A stretch of DNA of 8,990 bases from Bacteroidota bacterium (GTDB lineage Bacteria; Bacteroidota; Bacteroidia; Flavobacteriales; Flavobacteriaceae), in assembly GCA_023427845.1 (NCBI GenBank), contig JAEYZX010000057.1, positions 1 through 8,990 on the forward strand. Direction: 5' to 3'. Numbering within the stretch: the first letter of the stretch is position 1; each line of letters opens with the position of its first letter. This document shows, piece by piece, positions 1 through 5,824 of this stretch. Made by a program: the position numbers and the translations under genes. The notes below the pieces were generated by a model, which made no database searches, was not told where the DNA came from, and saw only the letters and a program-made list of their open reading frames with translations.

Positions 1-724
1 GTCCACCATCGCGGTCGATAATGCCCACAACTTTAGCTCCCATTTCAGCAAGGTAGTACGCGGCGGCAGAGCCGACATTTCCAAATCCTTGAACGATTGC
101 TTTTTTACCTTTTATGTTTCCGCCGTAGATATCGTAATAATGACGCACCGCCTGGGCCACGCCATATCCGGTAATCATATCGGCAACGGTATATTTTCGG
201 TCAACGCTGGGAGAATACTTGTCGCTTTCGATCACTTTAATGACGCCTTGGCGCAATTGGCCGATTCGGTTGATTTTATCGGCTTCGGTCGGTTTGAAGT
301 GGCCGTTGAAAACACCTTCCTGCGGATGCCAGACGCCGCATTCTTCGGTCATCGGAATGACTTCGTGGATCTCGTCAACATTTAAATCGCCGCCGGTTCC
401 ATAATAGTTTTTCAATAGTGGGGAAACCGCTTTGAACCATCGCTTCAATACAGCATCCTTTCGTGGATCGTTCGGGTCGAAATTGATTCCCGATTTTGCG
501 CCGCCAATAGCCGGTCCGGCAACCGAAAATTTGACTTCCATAGTTTTAGCCAAAGACAGGACTTCATTCATGTCGAGTCCTTTTCGCATTCTTGTCCCAC
601 CTCCGGCAGCACCGCCGCGGAGTGAATTTATCACCGTCCATCCTTCGGCTTCGGTCTCGGAATCTTTCCAGTTAAAAACGATTTCAGGTCTTTTATTCTC
701 GAATTTTTGAAGTAGGTCTTTCAT
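1..724 (-). CDS. Glu/Leu/Phe/Val dehydrogenase, N-terminal 241 residues (gene continues past the left edge)
   Basis: This gene encodes an NAD(P)-dependent amino-acid dehydrogenase, which oxidatively deaminates an amino acid to its 2-oxo acid in the cytoplasm. Reading leftward from the ATG at 724-722 gives an open frame to the window edge. Residues 40-80 carry the family core: a GGGTRM segment, Lys65, and GGAKSG with Lys77, matching the substrate-binding and catalytic lysines. Asp113 in GTGGDLN is the likely catalytic acid. Residues 213-218 (GFGNVG) form the dinucleotide-binding glycine loop of the Rossmann domain, and an acidic IDRDGG stretch follows. The missing part would be the rest of the cofactor domain. 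The spacing resembles the glutamate/leucine dehydrogenase superfamily. Which amino acid is used cannot be told from this fragment. The nearby acyl-CoA dehydrogenase hints at amino-acid catabolism, but that is inference. It lies downstream of anmK on the same strand, with its own promoter-like element. Confidence 0.93.
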   Translation of the reverse strand, partial: MKDLLQKFENKRPEIVFNWKDSETEAEGWTVINSLRGGAAGGGTRMRKGLDMNEVLSLAKTMEVKFSVAGPAIGGAKSGINFDPNDPRKDAVLKRWFKAVSPLLKNYYGTGGDLNVDEIHEVIPMTEECGVWHPQEGVFNGHFKPTEADKINRIGQLRQGVIKVIESDKYSPSVDRKYTVADMITGYGVAQAVRHYYDIYGGNIKGKKAIVQGFGNVGSAAAYYLAEMGAKVVGIIDRDGG

Positions 725-750
725 TATAAAGTGTTGATTTTATTGATGTG

Positions 751-758
751 CAAATATA
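751..758 (-). promoter_or_regulatory. Candidate Bacteroidota -7 promoter element for the amino-acid dehydrogenase
   Basis: On the minus strand this reads TATATTTG, an exact match to the Bacteroidota -7 consensus TAnnTTTG. It lies 26 bases before the ATG, giving a plausible leader of about 20 nt. No clean TTTG is seen at the expected -33 spacing. An 18-base repeated motif (778-795) sits there instead. Confidence 0.5.
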
Positions 759-777
759 AGGCTTAGAAAAAGCTTTT

Positions 778-795
778 GCCACGAATTCACGAATA
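778..795 (-). repeat. Copy 1 of an 18-base intergenic motif
   Basis: On the minus strand it reads TATTCGTGAATTCGTGGC. It matches the plus-strand sequence at 3311-3328 at 17 of 18 positions. It contains TTCGTG twice, 8 bases apart. Both copies lie upstream of a gene and point the same way as that gene, with a TATATTT promoter-like element between motif and start codon. It may be a member of a dispersed intergenic repeat family, which the window alone cannot prove. Confidence 0.6.
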
Positions 796-932
796 AAGAA
801 ATCAAATCGGAGTTTAGGGGCAGATTCCACGTTTTAGCATGCTGCTGCCGATGTTCAAACCTTTGCTGATTTACATCTATAATTTAATCATCAGATCGTT
901 TCAAATATTCAGAACGGTGATTATTATGGCGA

Positions 933-2012
933 TCAGGTGATTTCGTTGTTCCCACAGCCATAAACAAATCCGCTACTATGGTCATGCCTTGCACCGGTAA
1001 CGCTGCTCAACACATTTATTTCTCCCCTCAATTTGAGTACGCCGAGCAGCGCGAAAATAAGCGCCTCCTTATATTCAAGTATTTTTTGGCCGGGGATGCT
1101 GATGGTCATATCGGGCAGATGATGCTGTATCAATCCGGTCAGGAAATCATTATAAGCGCCGCCGCCTGTTATCAATAACTTACCTGTTGGCAGGGGCAAT
1201 GCTTCCGAAATCTGGACCGCCACGTGTTCACAAAACGTGTGCATTTTGTCTTCAACAGGAATTGAAAAAGTTTCCATGAGCGGAAGCAGCGTTTTTTTGA
1301 CATATTCAAAACCGAGCGATTTTGGATACGCCATCTTGTAATATTTAAGACCGTTCAGTTGTTGAAGCAATAATTCGTTCCGTTTTCCCGAAGCAGCAAT
1401 GCTTCCTTTGTCATCGTACGCTTTTCCGAAAGAATTTGCATAATGATTCAGGACCGTGTTTACTGCCGAAATATCGAACGCGATTCTTTTGCCCTCGGCC
1501 TCATAAGACACATTTGCAAATCCGCCGAGATTCAGGCAATAATCGTAATCCGGGAATAAAATCCGATCGCCAATCGGTACAAGCGGTGCGCCCTGCCCGC
1601 CAAGCTTCACATCGGAAACCCGAAAATCACAGACAATAGTTATTCCTATAATGTTGGCAATCTCGGGTAGATTTCCAATTTGGAGCGTGTATCCATTTTG
1701 AGGCTGATGTAGGATCGTGTGCCCGTGCGAGCAAACAGCATCAAGGTTTTCGATATCGGAAATAAAAGATTTGATGGTATTTCCGAGCAAAAAGGTGTAG
1801 TCGGAATTGAGGTCGTTTAGTTCTTCAGCATTGTAATCAACGGCCGATTTAAGTCGGGCAACCCACTGCCGACTATAAGCTACCGTTTCGCATTTACCGA
1901 TTTCAAAAGTCCAGACATTATCCGTAATGCTGAATTTTATATGTGCAAGATCGATGCCGTCGAGTGAAGTGCCCGACATCACTCCGACAACGTTGTAGTT
2001 TTCCTTTGACAT
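933..2012 (-). CDS. anmK: Anhydro-N-acetylmuramic acid kinase
   Basis: AnmK opens the 1,6-anhydro ring of anhydro-MurNAc and phosphorylates it with ATP to MurNAc-6-phosphate, a cytoplasmic step of peptidoglycan recycling. The product has 359 residues, close to the usual 360-370. Residues 10-21 (GVMSGTSLDGID) are the family's N-terminal phosphate-binding signature. KLGGQGAPLVPIGD (137-149) and NLGGFANVS (161-169) follow, and ITGGGAYNDFL (281-291) is the second nucleotide-binding loop. KEALIFALLG (315-324) is the conserved C-terminal helix. Asp180 in FDISAVN is the expected catalytic base. The familiar proteobacterial version of this loop reads FDTGPGN, so the loop differs although the aspartate is kept. 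The start is secure because the signature begins only nine residues in and no in-frame alternative lies upstream. It is transcribed away from the acyl-CoA dehydrogenase and towards the amino-acid dehydrogenase. Confidence 0.96.
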   Translation of the reverse strand: MSKENYNVVGVMSGTSLDGIDLAHIKFSITDNVWTFEIGKCETVAYSRQWVARLKSAVDYNAEELNDLNSDYTFLLGNTIKSFISDIENLDAVCSHGHTILHQPQNGYTLQIGNLPEIANIIGITIVCDFRVSDVKLGGQGAPLVPIGDRILFPDYDYCLNLGGFANVSYEAEGKRIAFDISAVNTVLNHYANSFGKAYDDKGSIAASGKRNELLLQQLNGLKYYKMAYPKSLGFEYVKKTLLPLMETFSIPVEDKMHTFCEHVAVQISEALPLPTGKLLITGGGAYNDFLTGLIQHHLPDMTISIPGQKILEYKEALIFALLGVLKLRGEINVLSSVTGARHDHSSGFVYGCGNNEIT

Positions 2013-2016
2013 CGTT

Positions 2017-2024
2017 CAAAATTA
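2017..2024 (-). promoter_or_regulatory. Candidate -7 element for anmK, almost touching the start codon
   Basis: The minus strand reads TAATTTTG, an exact fit to TAnnTTTG, ending only four bases before the anmK ATG (2012-2010). A TTG-like element lies about 22 bases upstream. If used, transcription would start at or next to the ATG, giving a leaderless or nearly leaderless message. The short distance is also a reason for caution, since TAnnTTTG is common by chance in A/T-rich sequence. Confidence 0.35.
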
Positions 2025-2033
2025 CAAACCAGA

Positions 2034-2065
2034 ATTGAAAAACTCACAATTAAAAAGTATCTTTG
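2034..2065 (+). promoter_or_regulatory. Candidate Bacteroidota promoter for the acyl-CoA dehydrogenase
   Basis: ATTG at 2034-2037 is followed by 20 bases and then TATCTTTG at 2058-2065. This matches the Bacteroidota -33/-7 pattern (TTTG, about 19-20 bases, TAnnTTTG) with one mismatch. Predicted transcription begins near 2070-2073, leaving an A/T-rich leader of about 35 nt before the ATG at 2108. The -7 element overlaps a TTG at 2063 that could be mistaken for a start codon. This is a good reason to prefer the ATG at 2108. Confidence 0.6.
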
Positions 2066-2107
2066 ACCACAATTTTTAAGAAAATATCAATCTCATTTTT
2101 TATCAAT

Positions 2108-3247
2108 ATGGATTTTAATCTGACCGAAGAACACCTAATGATTCAGAAGGCCGCAAGAGACTTTGCTCAAAACGAATTATTGCCGGGAGTCATCGAAAGG
2201 GACGAAAAACAAATGTTTCCCACCGAACAAATAAAAATGATGGGGCAGTTGGGCTTCATGGGAATGATGGTGGATCCGCAGTATGGCGGAAGCGGACTCG
2301 ATACGATTTCATATGTTTTGGCAATGGAAGAAATATCTAAGGTCGACGCATCTGCATCGGTCGTGATGTCGGTTAATAATTCGCTTGTATGCTGGGGTTT
2401 GCAGGCGTTTGGCAGCGAAGAACAAAAACAGAAATACCTTCCTAGGCTGGCTTCCGGCGAAATTATAGGGGCGTTTTGTTTATCGGAACCTGAGGCGGGA
2501 AGCGATGCCACTTCACAAAAAACGACGGCAATCGATATGGGAGACCATTATTTGCTGAACGGAACCAAAAACTGGATCACAAACGGAAATACTGCGTCGG
2601 TTTACCTTGTAATTGCGCAAACCGATGCGGATAAGAAACATAAAGGTATAAATGCACTAATTGTAGAACGCGACATGCCCGGTTTTGAGGTCGGACCGAA
2701 AGAACAGAAACTCGGGATTCGCGGGTCGGATACACACTCGTTGATGTTCACCGATGTAAAGGTTCCGAAGGAGAACCGTATAGGTGAAGATGGTTTCGGA
2801 TTCAAATTCGCGATGAAAACATTGGCGGGCGGCCGAATCGGAATTGCATCCCAGGCGTTGGGAATCGCATCCGGAGCATATGAATTAGCGCTGAAATATT
2901 CAAAAGAGCGCAAAGCATTCGGAAAGGAAATCTCACAACATCAGGCAATCGCATTCAAATTGGCCGATATGGCGGTAAACATTGAAGCGGCACGTCATCT
3001 TTGTTTGAAGGCAGCTTGGGATAAAGATCAGCACAGAAATTACGATTTAAGCGGAGCAATGGCAAAGCTGTTCGCATCGCAGGTGGCAATGGACACGGCA
3101 ATCGAAGCCGTACAGATACACGGTGGGAACGGATATGTCAAAGAATACCACGTTGAGCGTTTTATGCGTGATGCGAAAATTACGCAGATTTACGAAGGTA
3201 CTTCCGAAATTCAAAAGATCGTAATATCCCGAAGCATTTTGCAGTAG
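2108..3247 (+). CDS. Acyl-CoA dehydrogenase
   Basis: This FAD enzyme introduces the alpha-beta double bond into acyl-CoA in fatty-acid or branched-chain amino-acid breakdown. The ATG at 2108 gives 379 residues, the usual size for short/medium-chain bacterial enzymes. The longer frame from the TTG at 2063 would add 15 unrelated residues and start inside the -7 element. All three domains are present: an N-terminal helical part (to about 118), a middle beta domain opening with signature 1 GAFCLSEPEAGSDA (121-134), and a C-terminal helical part with signature 2 (QIHGGNGY, 336-343, through RFMRDAK). YEGTSEIQ (362-369) contains the catalytic base, Glu363. The WITNG segment (156-160) lies by the flavin. 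Chain-length specificity cannot be read reliably. No electron-transfer flavoprotein genes are in view. No Shine-Dalgarno sequence is visible, as expected in this phylum. Confidence 0.96.
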   Translation: MDFNLTEEHLMIQKAARDFAQNELLPGVIERDEKQMFPTEQIKMMGQLGFMGMMVDPQYGGSGLDTISYVLAMEEISKVDASASVVMSVNNSLVCWGLQAFGSEEQKQKYLPRLASGEIIGAFCLSEPEAGSDATSQKTTAIDMGDHYLLNGTKNWITNGNTASVYLVIAQTDADKKHKGINALIVERDMPGFEVGPKEQKLGIRGSDTHSLMFTDVKVPKENRIGEDGFGFKFAMKTLAGGRIGIASQALGIASGAYELALKYSKERKAFGKEISQHQAIAFKLADMAVNIEAARHLCLKAAWDKDQHRNYDLSGAMAKLFASQVAMDTAIEAVQIHGGNGYVKEYHVERFMRDAKITQIYEGTSEIQKIVISRSILQ

Positions 3248-3260
3248 GACAAAAATGCTT
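3232..3260 (+). terminator. Inverted repeat spanning the acyl-CoA dehydrogenase stop codon, possible terminator
   Basis: AAGCATTTT (3232-3240) and AAAATGCTT (3252-3260) are perfectly complementary, giving a 9-bp stem with an 11-base loop that contains the TAG stop (3245-3247). An A-rich tract follows instead of a U tract on the plus strand. It is therefore either a weak terminator or an RNA 3'-end stabilising hairpin. Confidence 0.4.
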
Positions 3261-3290
3261 TAAAAACCGAAGTAAAATAGACTGGCCCCG

Positions 3291-3320
3291 AATCACAAAT
3301 CTAAATTTAGTATTCGTGAT
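3291..3320. repeat. Intergenic inverted repeat with a palindromic centre
   Basis: AATCACAAAT (3291-3300) pairs at 9 of 10 positions with the reverse complement of the ATTCGTGATT that ends at 3321. Between them lies CTAAATTTAG (3301-3310), itself a perfect palindrome. The whole could form a long imperfect cruciform or hairpin. Its right arm overlaps the 18-base motif at 3311-3328. It may terminate transcription from the acyl-CoA dehydrogenase or belong to a repeat family. Confidence 0.5.
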
Positions 3321-3328
3321 TTCGTGGC
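3311..3328 (+). repeat. Copy 2 of the 18-base intergenic motif
   Basis: It reads TATTCGTGATTTCGTGGC, differing at one position from the minus-strand copy at 778-795. It lies 33 bases before the short-chain dehydrogenase start and points towards that gene, as copy 1 does for its own downstream gene. Confidence 0.6.
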
Positions 3329-3337
3329 CGGTTTCTG

Positions 3338-3345
3338 TATATTTA
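3338..3345 (+). promoter_or_regulatory. Candidate -7 element for the SDR-sprT-manC operon
   Basis: TATATTTA matches TAnnTTTG except at the last base. It lies 16 bases before the ATG at 3362. A TTCG at 3313-3316, inside the 18-base motif, is 21 bases upstream and could act as a degenerate -33 element. It is the only promoter-like element seen ahead of the three closely packed genes. Confidence 0.35.
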
Positions 3346-3361
3346 CATTCCAAAATCGAGC

Positions 3362-4036
3362 ATGAAAAACATCATAGTAACAGGTACGAGCAGAGGGATA
3401 GGTTTGGAGCTTGCATTGCTTTTTGCTGATGCAGGACATCGGGTTTTGGCACTTTCGCGAAAAACGCACCAGAAACTGATAGACCATCAAAACGTCACCT
3501 GTCTGCCAGTCGATCTTTCGGACGAAAGCAATTTGACATCAGTATCCGAATTTCTTTGGACCTGGAAAACCGTCGACGCAATTGTTCATAATGCGGGTGC
3601 CTTGGTTTCAAAACCGTTTTCCGAAACAACTGTTGCCGATTTTGAAAAGACGTATCGCGTGAATGTCTTTGGCGTGGCATCGCTAACGAGAATTGCATTG
3701 CCGTTTTTAGGAAAGGGCAGTCATGTGGTAACAATCAGCAGCATGGGAGGAATCCAGGGAAGTGTAAAATTCGCAGGTTTATCGGCCTATAGTTCGAGTA
3801 AGGGTGCCGTAATCACATTATCGGAATTGCTTGCCGAAGAATATAAGGAAAACGGGATTTCATTTAACGTCCTTGCGTTGGGATCGGTGCAGACCGAGAT
3901 GCTTGCTGAGGCTTTTCCCGGGTATCAAGCGCCGCTGACCGCTGCCGAAATGGCCAGGTATATTTTCGATTTTACCTTAACAGGAAATAAATATTATAAT
4001 GGTAAAGTGCTTCAGGTATCGGCAAGCACACCCTAA
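3362..4036 (+). CDS. Short-chain dehydrogenase/reductase (SDR) family protein
   Basis: This is a cytoplasmic NAD(P)(H)-dependent oxidoreductase with a single Rossmann fold. TGTSRGIG (7-14) is the classical cofactor glycine motif. NAG (77-79) stabilises the central sheet. The likely catalytic set is Asn101, Ser127, Tyr143 and Lys147 (YSSSK), with GSVQTEM (174-180) in the usual position after it. Ser-to-Tyr spacing is 16 residues, three more than the usual 13, suggesting a small loop insertion. At 224 residues it is shorter than the typical 250, and it ends soon after the last strand (GKVLQVS). The substrate cannot be assigned. It is the first gene of a tight run, with only 15 bases to the SprT-like gene. 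A role linked to the mannose nucleotide gene downstream is possible but unproven. Confidence 0.93.
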   Translation: MKNIIVTGTSRGIGLELALLFADAGHRVLALSRKTHQKLIDHQNVTCLPVDLSDESNLTSVSEFLWTWKTVDAIVHNAGALVSKPFSETTVADFEKTYRVNVFGVASLTRIALPFLGKGSHVVTISSMGGIQGSVKFAGLSAYSSSKGAVITLSELLAEEYKENGISFNVLALGSVQTEMLAEAFPGYQAPLTAAEMARYIFDFTLTGNKYYNGKVLQVSASTP

Positions 4037-4051
4037 TTTCTAAGATTTCAA

Positions 4052-4651
4052 ATGGATGCGACGCTAGCGAAATATGTGCCGGAACACGCTGTCAAAGCTG
4101 TGTTTGAACTCATCGTCAGGAATGAAGTCCATTTAAAAATCGTGAACCAGCGTGTTACGCGTCATGGCGATTACAGACGCGGCCATTCCGGAAAACACGA
4201 GATTACCGTTAATGCCAGCCTGAATAAGTATCGGTTTCTGATTACGCTTATACATGAAATTTCACATTTGGTTGCTTTCGAGAAGTTCGGGCGGAATATC
4301 AAGCCGCATGGCAACGAATGGAAGTTCACATTTCAGCGGATGATGGTCCCGTTCATCCGGCCTGAAATTTTTCCTTCGCAATTACTTCCGCTTCTGGCGC
4401 GTCATTTTAAAAATCCTGCCGCAAGCAGCGATACCGATGCGACTTTATCACTTGCGCTAAAACAATTTGATGCTCAAAACGATAAAAATTTTATTTTCGA
4501 GATTCCGTATGGCAGCGTTTTTCGCATCCATAATGGAAAGATTTTCAGAAAAGGCGCGCTTCGCGTCAAACGATACGAATGCGAGGAAGTGAAATCGGGA
4601 AGGATGTATCTTTTTAACCCGAATGCTGAAGTCGAATTGTTACCTTCGTAA
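4052..4651 (+). CDS. SprT-like zinc metalloprotease domain protein
   Basis: The protein has 199 residues. HEISH (68-72) supplies two zinc-ligand histidines and the catalytic Glu69. His86 in KPHGNEWK is the third ligand, in the arrangement typical of the SprT/Spartan (gluzincin-like) family. Eukaryotic Spartan cleaves DNA-protein crosslinks. The role of the bacterial proteins is poorly defined. The C-terminal part (147-197) looks like a small beta domain, in the place where E. coli SprT-type proteins carry a zinc ribbon. Only one cysteine (Cys177) is present there, so a four-cysteine ribbon cannot form. No signal peptide or membrane segment is seen, so it is probably cytoplasmic. The gene starts 15 bases after the SDR stop and ends 14 bases before the guanylyltransferase, suggesting co-transcription. 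Confidence 0.9.
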   Translation: MDATLAKYVPEHAVKAVFELIVRNEVHLKIVNQRVTRHGDYRRGHSGKHEITVNASLNKYRFLITLIHEISHLVAFEKFGRNIKPHGNEWKFTFQRMMVPFIRPEIFPSQLLPLLARHFKNPAASSDTDATLSLALKQFDAQNDKNFIFEIPYGSVFRIHNGKIFRKGALRVKRYECEEVKSGRMYLFNPNAEVELLPS

Positions 4652-4665
4652 TTATTGGAAAAAAA

Positions 4666-5727
4666 ATGATGAACGATAATTATTATGCGATACTAATGGC
4701 AGGCGGAGTCGGATCGCGATTTTGGCCTGTCAGCACAGTTGACTTCCCAAAGCAGTTCCAAGATTTGCTTGGCTCAGGGGAAACACTGATTCAGAAAACC
4801 TTCAACAGATTAGCCAAGCTGATTCCTTCTGATAATATATTAGTGCTTACAAACGAGAAATACAATTCGCTCGTACATGAACAACTGCCGATGGTTCGAC
4901 AGGAAAATATCCTTCTTGAACCGGCAATGCGAAATACTGCGCCGTGTATTTTATACGCGTCGTTGAAGATTCAAAAAATGAATCCCGATGCCGTTATGGT
5001 TGTTGCCCCTAGCGATCACTGGATTGAAGACGAGGCGGCGTTTATTGACAATTTGAAACAATGCTTTGAGTTTTGTACCATAAATGATTCATTGATGACC
5101 CTTGGAATTGAGCCGACTTTTCCAAATACCGGTTATGGCTACATCGAACATGAAAAGTCCAAAGGTGATATCAACAAAGTAATTCAGTTCAGGGAGAAGC
5201 CCGATTATGAAACCGCAAAAGCATTCATCGAAAAAGGCAATTTTGTGTGGAACGGCGGTATTTTCATTTGGAGCGTAAATTCGATTTTGGAAGCGTTCGA
5301 ACGTTTCCAGCCACAGATGACTGCGCTTTTTCAAAGAGGTTTCGATGTTTATAACACACCAGATGAAGATCGTTTCATTAAAGAAAATTACGCAGCTGCC
5401 GATAACATTTCAATTGATTATGCCATAATGGAACATGCTCGGAATGTTTATGTGTTTCGTGCTGGCTTTGATTGGAACGATCTTGGAACGTGGGGTTCAT
5501 TACATGAAAAGCTCGGAAAGGACGAACAAAACAATGCGGTTGTGAATGCCACGGTGATACTTGAAAATGCTTCAAATAATATTATTCGCTCCGATGCCAA
5601 GAAACTTATAATCATCGACGGCCTGGATGATTATATAATTGTGGATAAGGATGATGTGCTTTTGATTTATCCGAAAAGTAAAGAACAGGAAATCAAGAGG
5701 ATAACGGCAATGGCTGTCAAAAGTTAA
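4666..5727 (+). CDS. manC: Mannose-1-phosphate guanylyltransferase (monofunctional)
   Basis: This enzyme makes GDP-mannose from mannose-1-phosphate and GTP, the precursor for mannose, fucose and rhamnose residues in capsule, O-antigen and glycoproteins. The nucleotidyltransferase fold is complete: GGVGSRFWPVS (13-23) binds the nucleotide phosphates, FPKQF (27-31) follows, then RNTAP (89-93), APSDHW (114-119) with a metal-binding Asp117, GYGYIE (156-161), EKPD (177-180), NGGIF (196-200) and DWNDLGTW (269-276). The C-terminal 70 residues form the expected beta-helix-like part. At 353 residues it lacks the phosphomannose isomerase half found in bifunctional proteins of about 470 residues. Two adjacent ATG codons (4666 and 4669) leave the start ambiguous by one residue. 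The A-rich leader GGAAAAAAA immediately precedes them. It is the last gene of the three-gene run. Confidence 0.95.
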   Translation: MMNDNYYAILMAGGVGSRFWPVSTVDFPKQFQDLLGSGETLIQKTFNRLAKLIPSDNILVLTNEKYNSLVHEQLPMVRQENILLEPAMRNTAPCILYASLKIQKMNPDAVMVVAPSDHWIEDEAAFIDNLKQCFEFCTINDSLMTLGIEPTFPNTGYGYIEHEKSKGDINKVIQFREKPDYETAKAFIEKGNFVWNGGIFIWSVNSILEAFERFQPQMTALFQRGFDVYNTPDEDRFIKENYAAADNISIDYAIMEHARNVYVFRAGFDWNDLGTWGSLHEKLGKDEQNNAVVNATVILENASNNIIRSDAKKLIIIDGLDDYIIVDKDDVLLIYPKSKEQEIKRITAMAVKS

Positions 5728-5793
5728 AGTACAAAACCACAGTAAAAAATGTGAATAAGTAATTTTATATTCGGCGCAACTGTTTCATTTTCA

Positions 5794-5818
5794 TGTATCT
5801 TGTAAGAAAGTAGATACA
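5794..5818. promoter_or_regulatory. Operator-like inverted repeat just before the large surface-protein gene
   Basis: TGTATCT (5794-5800) and AGATACA (5812-5818) are perfect reverse complements separated by 11 bases. The right arm ends six bases before the ATG at 5825. As DNA it resembles a binding site for a dimeric regulator. As RNA it would form a hairpin covering the ribosome entry region, with a purine-rich loop (GTAAGAAAG). Which of these applies, if either, is not shown. Confidence 0.45.
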
Positions 5819-5824
5819 CGACAT

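Larger units (their letters stand above)
725..932. other. Intergenic region between anmK and the amino-acid dehydrogenase
   Basis: These 208 bases hold no convincing gene. Visible content, in minus-strand order after the anmK stop, is an A/T-rich stretch without a clear U-tailed terminator, a GCATGC palindrome near 838-843, the 18-base motif at 778-795, a palindrome AAAAGCTTTT at 768-777, and the -7 element at 751-758. The length and the internal promoter suggest that the dehydrogenase can be transcribed independently of anmK. Confidence 0.6.

Noticed and set aside
89..710. Plus-strand open frames opposite the amino-acid dehydrogenase
   Set aside because: They are antisense to a clear conserved protein on the minus strand and show no recognisable domains.
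725..932. A possible small gene or pseudogene between anmK and the amino-acid dehydrogenase
   Set aside because: Frames on either strand are broken by stops and resemble no protein. The region is better explained as promoter and repeat DNA.
3293..3490. Minus-strand 65-residue open frame over the SDR start
   Set aside because: It overlaps the intergenic hairpin and the glycine-rich start of the SDR, has no domain features, and is best explained as antisense noise.
4666..5727. Bifunctional phosphomannose isomerase/guanylyltransferase
   Set aside because: The frame stops at 353 residues after the guanylyltransferase and beta-helix parts, with no isomerase cupin domain following.
5760..5773. 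TAATTTTA and TATATTCG as promoter elements for the surface-protein gene
   Set aside because: Each deviates from TAnnTTTG and neither has a TTTG/TTG at the right upstream distance, so I did not call a promoter.
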